Part shown: positions 48,343 to 57,635 of the stretch, piece by piece
Layout of the letters: the number at the start of each line of letters is the position of its first letter
Numbering within the stretch: the first letter of the stretch is position 1
Source: Serratia silvae
GTDB lineage: Bacteria > Pseudomonadota > Gammaproteobacteria > Enterobacterales > Enterobacteriaceae
Direction of reading: 5' to 3'
NCBI RefSeq assembly: GCF_023282985.1
Contig: NZ_JAGQDC010000005.1
Location: forward strand, 62,001-126,000
DNA length: 64,000 bases
Notes under the pieces: model-generated
What the model saw: the letters and a program-made list of their open reading frames with translations, nothing else
Told to the model about the DNA's origin: nothing
Databases searched by the model: none
Program-made: the position numbers and the translations under genes

Positions 48343-49584
48343 GTGGATATTCTTGATCGTGGTACGGCTTCAAAGTTGAGTGCGAAAGAAGTGGTACAGC
48401 GCTATTTTTCTGCGTTTGCACAGGGGAACATTAATCAAACTATCGCGTTGCTGGATGATGAAGTTGTCTGGCATATCGACGGTAGCCCGCATGTTTCTAC
48501 CGTGGGAATACTGCAAGGGACGGTGCAGGTCAGGCGTTGGCTCGAGAGCTTCCCCAAAAATTTCAAGCCGCAGGAGTTTGTCATTAGCGAGCTTTTCGAG
48601 CATAACGATAACGTCGTGGCTTTGGGGCGCTTTCGTCATACTTTGTTAAGTACCGGGAATACCGTGGGCAGTGACATGGTGATCCATTTTAAAGTCGCTA
48701 ATTCGAAGATCGCTCGCTATCAGATATTTGAAGATTCGGCGTTGCTTAGCCGGGCTTTTGACCCCGTAGATAACTGGCAGCAGCAACAGCTTAAAGTTAA
48801 CCAGACCCTCTATCACTATTGGGAGCGCGGCGAAGGCCCGACGCTGATTTTTGCCCATGGGCTGTTGGTTGATCATCAAGCTTTTACCGCGCAGTTCAAC
48901 GCGCTGAGTGACTCATACCGCTGTATTGTGCTTGATATGCCAGGCCATGGGCAAAGTGGTTATCATCCTAACGGGTGGACGCTTGACGATCTGAGCCGGG
49001 ATTTGGCGTTGATGATCCAGGAACTGTCGCTGGGTAAAGTCACCTTTATTGGTCAAAGCCAGGGCGGGATGGTTGGCATCAGGCTGGCGGCACGTTATCC
49101 GGAACTGATATCGGGATTGATCCTGATCGGCACGAGTGCCAGAGCTGAGCTTCCTGAACGGCTGGCACGCTGGCAACAACAGCGTGAAGTCATCCTCAAT
49201 GGGTCTGAGCAACAGCGTGCAGCGGTATTTACCGCCATTCAGCGTCATATCAATGGCGAAGCGTGGTTATCGAGTAATCCTGTTGAGGTGATCCACGAAA
49301 GGAGCATTATGTTGGCTCATGATCGGGCCGGATTGGCATTGGCTCTTGACGCTGCTGTGATTACCCGGGGCGACGTGCAGGAGTTACTCCCCCAGATTAA
49401 GGTGCCTACGTTGGTTATCTGTGGCGAGCATGATAGGGCAGCCCCTGTTGAGCTGAGCCGTGAAATAGTGAGCGCTATTGAGAATGCATCGTTGCTGACT
49501 TTGGCCAACGTTGGGCATCACGCGATGATTGAAGCCCCTAAAGAAGTGACCAAAGCGATTAGCGAATTCTTGAATTTACTATGA
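48343..49584 (+). CDS. SnoaL-like/alpha-beta-hydrolase fusion protein
   Basis: The 413-residue protein joins an N-terminal SnoaL/NTF2-like domain (about residues 10-140: VVQRYFSAFAQGNINQTIAL; VVWHIDG) to a C-terminal alpha/beta hydrolase (about 155-413). The hydrolase has nucleophile Ser239 in GQSQGG, Asp364 in GEHDRA and His392 in VGHHAMIE. It starts with GTG after AGGAG. The two domains are usually separate proteins; together they suggest a polyketide- or ketone-type substrate, but this is inference. No signal peptide is seen. Confidence 0.85.
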   Translation: MDILDRGTASKLSAKEVVQRYFSAFAQGNINQTIALLDDEVVWHIDGSPHVSTVGILQGTVQVRRWLESFPKNFKPQEFVISELFEHNDNVVALGRFRHTLLSTGNTVGSDMVIHFKVANSKIARYQIFEDSALLSRAFDPVDNWQQQQLKVNQTLYHYWERGEGPTLIFAHGLLVDHQAFTAQFNALSDSYRCIVLDMPGHGQSGYHPNGWTLDDLSRDLALMIQELSLGKVTFIGQSQGGMVGIRLAARYPELISGLILIGTSARAELPERLARWQQQREVILNGSEQQRAAVFTAIQRHINGEAWLSSNPVEVIHERSIMLAHDRAGLALALDAAVITRGDVQELLPQIKVPTLVICGEHDRAAPVELSREIVSAIENASLLTLANVGHHAMIEAPKEVTKAISEFLNLL

Positions 49585-49588
49585 GGAA

Positions 49589-49621
49589 CAGGCTTAGCAA
49601 CCAATAAGGCCGCTAAGCCTG
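49589..49621. terminator. Hairpin between the hydrolase gene and add
   Basis: A perfect 10-bp inverted repeat (CAGGCTTAGC / GCTAAGCCTG, 49589-49598 and 49612-49621) lies between convergent stop codons. No T-tract follows on either strand, so it is at most a weak terminator. Confidence 0.5.
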
Positions 49622-49630
49622 CATCGTGTG

Positions 49631-50638
49631 CTAACCAAGCACTTTTTCGCGTAGCGCCTGTTTTTCCTGATCGCTGAGGAAGGCCATCTTCAGGCCGTTT
49701 TCCTGCGCGGTGCGGATTTCTTGCTGGGTTAATCCGGCCTGCGGGGCTGCCACGCGATATTCATGCTCAATCTCGATGCCTTGAACGGCAGGATCGTCAG
49801 TATTGATTGAGGCTACCACGCCATGGCGCAGGAAGGTGGCCAGCGGGTGCTGCGCCAGTGAAGCTACGGTGCTGGTTTGAATATTCGAGGTCAGGCACGA
49901 CTCGATGCCGATAGCGTGCTGCGCCAAGTAATCCATTAATGCCGGATCTTCTACCGCTTTAACCCCGTGGCCGATGCGTTCGGCACCCAACTCACGGATC
50001 GCCTGCCAGATGCTTTCCGGGCCAGCGGCTTCACCGGCATGAACAGTAATACGCAGGCCAGCGTCACGGGCACGGTTGAAATGGCTAAGGAACAGGCTGC
50101 CAGGGAAGCCCAGTTCATCACCGGCCAGATCCAGTGCGGTAATGCCGTCACGGTGGGCCAGTAAGGCGTCCAACTCTTGCAGACAGGCTGCTTCACCGAA
50201 GGTACGGCTCATGATGCCTATCAGGCGCACGTCAATATCGCGATCGCGGCAACCAGAGCGAATACCGTCAATCACCGCTTCAACCACGCCAGCCACCGGC
50301 AGTTGGTGCCTCATCGCCATGTAGTATGGGGAGAAACGCAGTTCGGTGTAGTGTAACCCGGCGTTTGCCGCATCTTCCACGTTTTCATAGGCCACGCGAC
50401 GGCAGGCATCCAGATCGCCCAGCACCGCCACGCCCCAGTCCAGCTTTTGCAGGAAGCTCATCAGGTCGGGTTCAGCATGGGTGATTTGCACATGGGGAAG
50501 CAGGGCAGCCAGCTCGTCGGCGGGCAGGGCGAGATTGAATTGGCGGCCCAGTTCGAGAATGGTTTGCGCACGGATGTTGCCGTCCAGATGACGGTGAATA
50601 TCGGTAAGGGGTAAACGGGCGTCGATCATGATAGGCAC
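49631..50638 (-). CDS. add: Adenosine deaminase
   Basis: This 335-residue cytosolic zinc enzyme deaminates adenosine and deoxyadenosine to inosine forms. Zinc and catalytic motifs are [22 protein letters not shown] with the catalytic Glu, [10 protein letters not shown] and INTDDPAV. Length and context (between ydgJ and malY) match E. coli add; a regulator and a metallo-hydrolase gene are inserted on the malY side. Confidence 0.96.
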   Translation of the reverse strand: MPIMIDARLPLTDIHRHLDGNIRAQTILELGRQFNLALPADELAALLPHVQITHAEPDLMSFLQKLDWGVAVLGDLDACRRVAYENVEDAANAGLHYTELRFSPYYMAMRHQLPVAGVVEAVIDGIRSGCRDRDIDVRLIGIMSRTFGEAACLQELDALLAHRDGITALDLAGDELGFPGSLFLSHFNRARDAGLRITVHAGEAAGPESIWQAIRELGAERIGHGVKAVEDPALMDYLAQHAIGIESCLTSNIQTSTVASLAQHPLATFLRHGVVASINTDDPAVQGIEIEHEYRVAAPQAGLTQQEIRTAQENGLKMAFLSDQEKQALREKVLG

Positions 50639-50847
50639 TCATTATTTTTGTATAGGTAAAGTGCAGAGCAGTATAAAAACAAACGAATGAAAATAGCTAT
50701 TGAGTTGCATGAAAAGGTGATATTCATCACATTAAATCGCAAGATCGCAGTTCAGGCACACATGCCAGTACGCTATCTGGAGGCCGTAACGCGGGTTGTA
50801 CGAAGGCAGACTCCTTTGCTGGAAAAGAAGAAAGTTATCGCTTTCGG

Positions 50848-51822
50848 TCAGGCCTTTTCCGGATCAATAGGCGCAGGGCCACGAAATGCCCGGCGCCATT
50901 CGCTTGGGCTGACGCTGAATCTCGTCTTAAAACTCTGGCGGAAAGAAATCGGCGACTGAAACCCTGCCATGTCTGACACATTTTCAATGCTGACGTCCGT
51001 GGTTTCCAGCAGTTCCTGACCTCTTTGAAGACGCTCTGCGTTAAGCCATTCTCCCAGCGTCGTCCCGGTTGCCTTGAAAAAATGACGGGTCAACGTTCGC
51101 CGGCTCATGCTGACAAATCCGGCCAGTGAGTCAAGATCGTGCGGCTTGTCCAGATTGCGGCGCAGGTAGTCCATCAACTCGTTCATTTTGCTGTCACGTG
51201 TCGTTACCGGGATGGGACGTTCAATAAACTGAGCTTGACCGCCTTCCCGGTAAGGAGGAACAACCATTTTTCGTGCCACACGGTTGGCAACCGTAGTTCC
51301 GTAATGACCACGGATAATATTCAGACAGCAATCAATGCCAGCGGCGGTGCCGGCAGAGGTAATAAGACGTTCATCACTGGTATACAGCGAGTTGCTGTCC
51401 AGATGCACGGAGGGAAATCTTTCAATAAAGTCCTGTTCGTACTCCCAGTGCGTTGCGGCGCGGTGCTTATCCAGCAAACCGGAATAGGCCAGCACGTAAG
51501 CGCCGAGACAAAGGCCTACCACTTCTGCGCCGCGCTGCCATGCGCTTATGAGCTTATCCAGCAGCGCCTGAGAGGGTCTTTCATCAGGATGATTCCAGTA
51601 GGGCACGATAACAATGTCTGCGACGTCAAGCAGCTCAAGGCCATACTCCACGTTGATGGACAGACCAATATCAGACAGAACGATGCCCGGTTTTTCAGCA
51701 CAGATTTTGACGCAGAATAAATCCGGTTGCGGCATCGACTGTCCGAAAATAATGCAGGGCACTGAAAAGTGAAACGGGCTAAATCCGGCCGTGGCGATCA
51801 CGGCGACCGTCAGTGCAGACAT
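50848..51822 (-). CDS. GlxA-type AraC-family regulator (DJ-1/PfpI + HTH)
   Basis: This 324-residue regulator has an N-terminal DJ-1/PfpI-like domain (about residues 5-190) and a C-terminal AraC helix-turn-helix pair (GFVSMSRRTLTRHFFKATG; GFQSPISFRQSFKTRF). Cys and Gly in VGLCLGAYVLA mark the PfpI nucleophile elbow. The ATG at 51822 is chosen, since the DJ-1 domain starts there. It lies downstream of a metallo-hydrolase gene on the same strand, its likely partner. The ligand is unknown. Confidence 0.88.
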   Translation of the reverse strand: MSALTVAVIATAGFSPFHFSVPCIIFGQSMPQPDLFCVKICAEKPGIVLSDIGLSINVEYGLELLDVADIVIVPYWNHPDERPSQALLDKLISAWQRGAEVVGLCLGAYVLAYSGLLDKHRAATHWEYEQDFIERFPSVHLDSNSLYTSDERLITSAGTAAGIDCCLNIIRGHYGTTVANRVARKMVVPPYREGGQAQFIERPIPVTTRDSKMNELMDYLRRNLDKPHDLDSLAGFVSMSRRTLTRHFFKATGTTLGEWLNAERLQRGQELLETTDVSIENVSDMAGFQSPISFRQSFKTRFSVSPSEWRRAFRGPAPIDPEKA

Positions 51823-51950
51823 AACGTTAACCTTACCGTAAATGATAGCCCCCGGATCACCGGCGGCTAAAATGCTGATTTTGACTGACCAAAGGATAAC
51901 AGGTGATCTGTCGGAATGGCATCTTCCCCTCAATCAGACTGAGTCACTTA

Positions 51951-52730
51951 TCAGAAAGTCATTGTCTCACCGTCTGCAGGAATAAGAACCTGATCTTCAA
52001 TGCTGTGTTCAAGGGTGAACTCCCTTAACTCCGTGCGTGTAAGAAGGCAATGGTTAATCGATTCCATGTGAGATGCCACGATGATTGCAGTCGGCAACAT
52101 CTTCAGCGTGCGCAGCGTGTCCTCTTTACCCATGAGAATCGGGCCGTAAATGTCATTGATAGCATAGCCGGTGTTTAGCACCACAATCTCCGGCTTGAAG
52201 CGTTGCAGGCTTCTTACATAAGGTTTAACCCAGACGGTATCACCCGCGATATAAAGCGTTTTTTCATCATGATGAGTGAAGACCAACCCACATGCATCAC
52301 CTAGTAAATCACCCCATTGGACATCTGCGTACAATTCGTTACTGCCGTGCTGACCGTCAGTTTTATAGATACTCAGACCGTCAACGAAATGATTTTCATC
52401 TTTCAGAACGCGGATGTTGCGAAAGCCCTGAGAGCGGATCAGCGCCGCGTCGCTCTCGTCCTGCGTGTAGATAAGCATGTCTTTGGGGATAGCCTGCTGC
52501 GCCGCCTCATCCCAGTGATCGGTATGCGTGTGGGTCAGGATAACGGCATCAACAGCCAGTAAATCCTCTATGGCCACAGGCAAAGCAACCATGGGGTTAC
52601 GCAGGTGCGGGCGTGCATGCCCGGCAAAGCCATCCCAGGCTTCCTTTTCTGCCAGCATCGGGTCGATAAGAAATTTTTTACCGGAATATTCCAACACGAG
52701 CGTAGCGTTGCGGATTTGTGTTAATTTCAT
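51951..52730 (-). CDS. MBL-fold metallo-hydrolase
   Basis: This 259-residue protein has the metallo-beta-lactamase fold of the UlaG/RomA-like type. The metal motif is THTHTDHWDEA, with additional ligands in IAGDTVWVKP and near VASHMESINH. It is likely cytosolic, with no signal peptide. It is followed after 128 bases by a GlxA-type regulator gene on the same strand. The substrate is unknown; a true beta-lactamase role is unlikely from the motif context. Confidence 0.85.
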   Translation of the reverse strand: MKLTQIRNATLVLEYSGKKFLIDPMLAEKEAWDGFAGHARPHLRNPMVALPVAIEDLLAVDAVILTHTHTDHWDEAAQQAIPKDMLIYTQDESDAALIRSQGFRNIRVLKDENHFVDGLSIYKTDGQHGSNELYADVQWGDLLGDACGLVFTHHDEKTLYIAGDTVWVKPYVRSLQRFKPEIVVLNTGYAINDIYGPILMGKEDTLRTLKMLPTAIIVASHMESINHCLLTRTELREFTLEHSIEDQVLIPADGETMTF

Positions 52731-53086
52731 TGATTGCTCCAGTAACTCATCAGATATTGAGGCTTATCCACCGTGTTTGCTGTTGTCCGACAGGATGGGT
52801 ATGAGTGGGCTTACTATAAAATGAGGCAGGGATAAGCAGTGACATGCTCTCGGGTCATTCGTCGATGAAATCAGGTCAATCGCAATGGTTCTGGTTTTAA
52901 CTGGGATCTCGCCAAAGCCGGAGCCCACCACCAGAATCTCATGAAGCAGAATTATGACAAACAGCGGGGTTAATGCGGCGGCCGCAAGCGTACGTTTTCG
53001 GTCCGCTGGCCCTCATATCCCGACAATACTGAGGGGAGTTGACGCTCAGTGAAAAACCAGAGGCATTGCGCCCCTGGCGATATAAC
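52731..53086. other. Intergenic region with malY terminator, 356 bases
   Basis: No gene was found. It contains the MBL gene promoter and a hairpin at 53057-53077 (CCAG-A-GGC with GCC-C-CTGG). On the minus strand the hairpin is followed by TTTTT, giving a terminator for malXY. Short open frames in between have no ribosome site. Confidence 0.6.
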
Positions 53087-54268
53087 CTATTTCTCGTCCA
53101 GGAAAAATTGCAACGCGGCAATCAGCTTATCCATCCCGGCCTCAACCTTGCTGCGTGGGCAGCCGACGTTCAGGCGCAGGAAACCTCGGCCCTCTTCGCC
53201 ATAGGTAAAGCCTGGCATGATAGCGACTTTCTCACGCTCGATCAGCACCTGCTGCAATTCTCGGTCGTTAATGCCCAATGGGCGTATATCGATCCACGCC
53301 AGATAGGTGGCCTGCGGTGGCTGCCAGTTTAGCTGTGGCAACGCCTGGTTGAGCCGTTCGGCCACGTAGGTCAGGTTATCTTGCAGATAGTCGCGCAGGG
53401 CGTCTAGCCAAGGCTCGCCGTGACGGTAGGCAGCAATATGTGCCGCGACCGCCAGCACCGCCGGTGAGGACAGCCCATCGCGGCTTTTTAGCGCCTGAAC
53501 GTAGCTTTCACGCGCGCTATCATCGCTGATAATGCCATAAGCACCGGTGAGCGCCGGAATGTTGAAGGTTTTAGAGCCGGAAGTCAGCAATGCCCACGGA
53601 GTAGTGGCAACCTGGCTCCATGGCGTGTGGCGATGTTCCCCCCAAACCATATCCATATGGATCTCATCGCTGATCACCTTCACATCGTGGCGTTCGCACA
53701 GTTCTGCCATCTGCTCCAGCTCTTGCTGAGTCCACACCTTGCCGGTGGGGTTCTGCGGGCTGCACAACAGCAGGATCTTGGTTTGTGGCCGCGCCAGTAG
53801 CGCTTCCAAATGGGCCATATCGCATTGCCAGTCGTTATCCACTTTGTGCAGCGGGCAAGGCAACACCTGGCGCTGATTACCCAGGATCACCTTATAGAAG
53901 GCATCATAGGCGGGCGTATGGGTGACCACATATTCCCCTGGAGCCGACCAGATACGCACCAACTGCGCCACCATGTAAATCACTGAAGGGCCATAGACCG
54001 CCTTGGTCGTATCGATGGGAGCATTGAAGCGTTGTTGATACCAATGCCGCACCGCGCCAAGAAAGTCTTCATGCTGCCAGCGGCTGTAGCCCAACACGCC
54101 GTGTTGCAGGCGCTGTTGCAGGGCTTCAAGAATGCAGGGGGCGGTGGCGAAATCCATATCGGAGATGGTGAAAGGCAGTAGATCTGCGGTGCCAAAACGG
54201 TCGGCGATGTAGTCCCATTGAGTGCACCAGGTACCGTGACGATCTACCGGGGTAGAAAAATCAAACAT
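53087..54268 (-). CDS. malY: PLP-dependent aminotransferase/cystathionine beta-lyase MalY
   Basis: This 393-residue cytosolic PLP enzyme cleaves C-S bonds and, in E. coli, also inhibits the maltose activator MalT. The PLP lysine lies in LTSGSKTFNIPALTGAY; CSPQNPTGKVWTQQEL and SDEIHMDMVWG are fold-type I features. It follows malX by 47 bases in the malXY operon. Confidence 0.94.
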   Translation of the reverse strand: MFDFSTPVDRHGTWCTQWDYIADRFGTADLLPFTISDMDFATAPCILEALQQRLQHGVLGYSRWQHEDFLGAVRHWYQQRFNAPIDTTKAVYGPSVIYMVAQLVRIWSAPGEYVVTHTPAYDAFYKVILGNQRQVLPCPLHKVDNDWQCDMAHLEALLARPQTKILLLCSPQNPTGKVWTQQELEQMAELCERHDVKVISDEIHMDMVWGEHRHTPWSQVATTPWALLTSGSKTFNIPALTGAYGIISDDSARESYVQALKSRDGLSSPAVLAVAAHIAAYRHGEPWLDALRDYLQDNLTYVAERLNQALPQLNWQPPQATYLAWIDIRPLGINDRELQQVLIEREKVAIMPGFTYGEEGRGFLRLNVGCPRSKVEAGMDKLIAALQFFLDEK

Positions 54269-54315
54269 GTGAAACTCCGAACAAGGGCGCAGCAGGCTGC
54301 GCCCGGGGGGGAAGG

Positions 54316-55899
54316 TTATGCGTTGGCCATCAGCGATTCTAACTCATCTTTCACCGATTGCACCTGCGGGCCAATCACCACTTGCAGGTTATGATCATTA
54401 AGGTGTACCACGCCGATAGCCCGGTTGGCTTTCAGCACCGCATCATCCACCTTGCTCATATCATTAACCGACATACGTAGACGGGTAATGCAGTTATCCA
54501 GCGAAACGATATTCTCTTTACCGCCCAACGCCGCCAGGATAGCTGGCACGTTATAGCCGGATTTACCCACGGCACCGATAGGGGCGCTCTGCGTCGCGGT
54601 GGTTTCAGTTTCACGACCCGGCGTTTTAATGTTCCAGCGCTGGATGGCGAAGCGGAAGATCGCATAGTAGGCAACAAACCAGATGGCGGCCACCAATGGC
54701 ACCAGGTACCACTTGGTGGCGGTGCCGTGCAGGATGCCAAACACCACGAAGTCGATGATGTTGCCGTCGGTGTTACCGATGGTGACGCCCAGCAAGGCCA
54801 TCACGGTGAAGCCCAGACCGGTCAGAATAGCGTGGATCAGGTACAGGAACGGAGCGACAAACAGGAACAGGAATTCAATCGGTTCGGTGGTGCCGCCGAC
54901 GACACAGGCAACCACGCCGGAAATCAGCAGCCCTTTGATCTTGTGACGGTTCTCTGGCTTGGCACAGTGGTACATGGCTAACGCCGCACCCGGCAGGCCG
55001 CCGAGGAAGGCAGGCATTTTACCCTGTGACAGGAAGCGGGTAGCGCTTTCGGCAAAGCCGTGGGTGGTTGGGCAAGAGAGCTGCGCCTGGAAGATGGTCA
55101 AAGCACCACTGACTTCACGGCCACAAACATCCAGCGTACCGCCCGCTTCGGTAAAGCGGATCAGTGCCACCAGAATGTGGTGTAAACCGAACGGCAGCAG
55201 CAGACGCTCGCCGGAACCGAAAATCATCGGCCCAAACATGCCTGCGCCGTTAATCATACGGCCTAACCCGTTAATACCAGCAGCGAACCAAGGCCAGATC
55301 AGCGGGATAATCAGGCCGCACAGGCCCAGAACCACGGTGGTGACGATTGGCACAAAGCGGGTACCGCCGAAGAACGCCAGCGCATCCGGCAGGCGGATGG
55401 TGTTAAAACGCTCGTGCAGCAGATAAACGATGATCCCGACGATCACCGCACCGAGGATACCGGTATCGATAGACTGAATACCCAGGATGTTCTGGATGTT
55501 ATTGGCTTTCAGCACCAGCGGATCGACGGTAGGCAGCACACCTGAGGTGGTCAGGTAGAAGTTGGTCGCCAGGTTCAGCACGGCAAAGCCGACAAAACCA
55601 GAGAAGGCGGCCACGCCTTTGTTCTCACGCGCCATGCCTAGAGGAATAGCAATGGCGAACATTACCGGCAGGAAGCTGAAGGCAAAGGAGCCTATCTTGC
55701 TCATCCAGGTGAACAGCAGCTGGAAAGCCGGATGACCAATGAAAGGCAGCAGGGTGATCACGTCACGGCTGCTTAGTGAGCTGCCGATCCCCAGCATAAT
55801 GCCGCAGAATGAAAGCAGTGCGACGGGCAGCATAAATGTCTTGCCCAGGCTTTGGAAAAACTCCCAAAGCGTAATTTTTTGTTTTTTAGACGCTGGCAT
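54316..55899 (-). CDS. malX: PTS EIICB component MalX
   Basis: This 527-residue membrane permease of the glucose/maltose PTS type has an EIIC part (about 10 helices, residues 15-430) and a C-terminal EIIB domain with the phosphorylated Cys470 in LDNCITRLRM. The ATG at 55899 gives the E. coli-like start; the longer in-frame start runs into the promoter. It heads malXY, divergent from malI with its operators between. The natural substrate is not settled. Confidence 0.93.
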   Translation of the reverse strand: MPASKKQKITLWEFFQSLGKTFMLPVALLSFCGIMLGIGSSLSSRDVITLLPFIGHPAFQLLFTWMSKIGSFAFSFLPVMFAIAIPLGMARENKGVAAFSGFVGFAVLNLATNFYLTTSGVLPTVDPLVLKANNIQNILGIQSIDTGILGAVIVGIIVYLLHERFNTIRLPDALAFFGGTRFVPIVTTVVLGLCGLIIPLIWPWFAAGINGLGRMINGAGMFGPMIFGSGERLLLPFGLHHILVALIRFTEAGGTLDVCGREVSGALTIFQAQLSCPTTHGFAESATRFLSQGKMPAFLGGLPGAALAMYHCAKPENRHKIKGLLISGVVACVVGGTTEPIEFLFLFVAPFLYLIHAILTGLGFTVMALLGVTIGNTDGNIIDFVVFGILHGTATKWYLVPLVAAIWFVAYYAIFRFAIQRWNIKTPGRETETTATQSAPIGAVGKSGYNVPAILAALGGKENIVSLDNCITRLRMSVNDMSKVDDAVLKANRAIGVVHLNDHNLQVVIGPQVQSVKDELESLMANA

Positions 55900-55960
55900 A
55901 ACCGACGACTCCTGGCGAAAAAGCATGCAATGTTGTGTGTACCTGGTTAGGTAAAAATAA

Positions 55961-56054
55961 GATAAAACGTTTTACCTAGTAAAAATGCGTCACTAATCAC
56001 AATTATGAACGGCGCTTTGCGGTGACAATACTCATCTGGGTAAATCGTTTTACT
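55961..56054. promoter_or_regulatory. MalI operators and CRP-like site in the malX/malI divergent region
   Basis: GATAAAACGTTTTACC (55961-55976) nearly equals the E. coli MalI operator GATAAAACGTTTTATC. GGTAAATCGTTTTACT (56039-56054) is a second copy. Between them TGCGTCACTAATCACA (55986-56001) resembles a CRP site with one good half. They should control malXY and malI together. Confidence 0.8.
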
Positions 56055-56129
56055 GCATTAATAGATTCGGTATACCATGGGTTATCAGGGGGAAACTCGC
56101 TCTGATAGGGCATTGCAGAGGTTATCACC

Positions 56130-57155
56130 ATTAAAAAGATCACTATCACTGACGTCGCACAGTTGGCTGGCGTATCCGTGACCACCGTTTCCCTGGTGCT
56201 GAGCGGTAAAGGGCGTATTTCTCCCACGACCATGGCCCGTGTGAATCAGGCGATCGAGCAGCTTGGCTATGTTCGCAACCGCCAGGCCGCTACGTTGCGT
56301 GGAGGAGAATCGGGGGTGGTAGGGCTGATCCTGCGAGATATCTGCGAACCGTTTTATGCCGAGATGACCGCCGGAGTGAGCGAGGTACTGGAAGCTAATG
56401 GCAAAGTGCTGTTTCTGACCCAAAGCGGGCGCGAAGGCCAAGGGTTGATGCGCTGTTTTGATATGCTGTTGGAGCATGGTGTTGATGGCATGGTGCTGGC
56501 GGGTGGGGTTCGTACCGCGAAAGGGCTGAAAGAGAAAGCCGAAGCTCAGGGGGTGCCGCTGGTGTGTGCAGCACGCTCCAACGGGTTGGACGGCGTGGAC
56601 GTGGTGCGGCCCGATAATATGCAGGCCGCGAAAATGGCCACCGAATTTCTGATCAAACGGGGGCATAGCCAGATCGCCTACCTCGGTGGGCAAAGTGATT
56701 CACTCACCCGCGCCGAACGCTTGGGGGGCTTCTGTGCCACCCTGGTGCAATACGGCCTGCCATTCCGTTCAGAGTGGATCGTCGAGTGCGATTGTCATCA
56801 GCGTGCGGCCGCTGAAGCTACCGAAAATCTGTTGCGTCAGTATCCTAATATCAGTGCGTTGGTGTGCCATAAGGCCTCGGTGGCGTTGGGTGCCTATTTT
56901 GGTATCGTGCGCAGTGGCCGTAGCATTGGCTCGGAAGGGATGGACAGTTTTTATGGTCAACAGGTGGCGATGATCGGTTTTGGCGATGTGCCGGAGGCCG
57001 AACTGACCGAACCCCCGCTGACCTTTATCTCCAGTTCTGCCCGTGAGGTTGGGCGCAGCGCCGCCTTGCGGTTACTACAACGTATTGGCGATGATTCATT
57101 AGCACCGCAGAATGTGATCCTGTCCCCAGAGCTGATCAAGCGCGGATCGGCCTGA
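56130..57155 (+). CDS. malI: LacI-family repressor MalI (apparent ATT start)
   Basis: This 341-residue repressor of malXY has the LacI HTH KKITITDVAQLAGVSVTTVS at its very N-terminus and a periplasmic-binding-like effector domain. No ATG, GTG or TTG lies in frame before this HTH; TAG is at 56106. The first standard start (TTG at 56163) would delete HTH helix 1. ATT at 56130 lies 8 bases after AGAGG and yields the E. coli-like protein, so a rare AUU start is inferred. A sequencing error is the alternative. Confidence 0.85.
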   Translation: MKKITITDVAQLAGVSVTTVSLVLSGKGRISPTTMARVNQAIEQLGYVRNRQAATLRGGESGVVGLILRDICEPFYAEMTAGVSEVLEANGKVLFLTQSGREGQGLMRCFDMLLEHGVDGMVLAGGVRTAKGLKEKAEAQGVPLVCAARSNGLDGVDVVRPDNMQAAKMATEFLIKRGHSQIAYLGGQSDSLTRAERLGGFCATLVQYGLPFRSEWIVECDCHQRAAAEATENLLRQYPNISALVCHKASVALGAYFGIVRSGRSIGSEGMDSFYGQQVAMIGFGDVPEAELTEPPLTFISSSAREVGRSAALRLLQRIGDDSLAPQNVILSPELIKRGSA

Positions 57156-57320
57156 TCTGCTGCTCGCGTTTTTCCCGCATAAAATCGATAAAGGCGCGCA
57201 GCTTGAGCGGCATATGGCGGCCCGCCGGAAAGTAGATAAAGAACCCTGGCGCGACGTTGCTAAAATCCTGCAGAACCTCTCTCAGTTGCCCGCTCTGCAA
57301 CTCTTGCTGTACGGCAGGCA
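57136..57320 (-). pseudogene. LysR-family C-terminal remnant
   Basis: Minus-strand translation gives a typical LysR C-terminus: RRFLPAVQQELQSGQLREVL, then NVAPGFFIYFPAGRHMPLKL and RAFIDFMREKREQ. The rest of the gene, including the HTH, is absent. The 3' end overlaps the malI 3' end. It abuts an unrelated gene fragment at about 57330, so it is a decayed remnant. Confidence 0.8.
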
Positions 57321-57339
57321 GAAACCGCCGCATTGATGC

Positions 57340-57597
57340 GACAACCCCATGTAGCAGCAGCGCAGGCAGAAATTCAGGGGCCGGGTTGGGGCTTTGGTTT
57401 TGGTGGCGCGGTGCTGGTGGATGCCGCATTGGCAGCAACGCCGCAGAATAATGGCACTATGCAGTGGGGGCGTGTATGGGCACAGCTGGTTTTACGATCC
57501 GGTCGCGCAGTTGAGCATGGTAGCGCTGACCAACACCGCGATTGAGGGAATGAGTGGTTGATATCCCGTGCAGATCCGCGATGCGGTCTATGGCTAG
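57340..57597 (+). pseudogene. Serine hydrolase (beta-lactamase class C family) C-terminal remnant
   Basis: The plus strand reads GPGWGFGFGGAVLVDAALAA and TPQNNGTMQWG, then shifts frame near 57467 by an apparent 2-base loss to GVYGHSWFYDPVAQLSMVAL and TNTAIEGMSG. It then meets an in-frame TGA, and continues YPVQIRDAVYG to a TAG at 57595. This is the C-terminus of an EstB/class C-type serine hydrolase. The N-terminal part is missing. Confidence 0.8.
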
Positions 57598-57625
57598 AAA
57601 AAAAGGGCCAGATATCGTCTGGCCC
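57598..57625 (-). terminator. ydgA terminator
   Basis: GGGCCAGA and TCTGGCCC arms (57605-57612 and 57618-57625) enclose a 5-base loop. On the minus strand the stem is followed by a 7-base T-tract, a clear terminator 10 bases after the ydgA stop. Confidence 0.85.
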
Positions 57626-57635
57626 TAGAAGGTTT

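Noticed and set aside
50687-50959. 90-codon plus-strand frame upstream of add
   Set aside because: It overlaps the 3' end of the GlxA-type regulator gene, lacks a ribosome site and resembles nothing known.
52870-52975. Possible coding remnant in the MBL-malY gap
   Set aside because: Careful reading of the frame gives a stop after about 20 codons and no recognisable protein.
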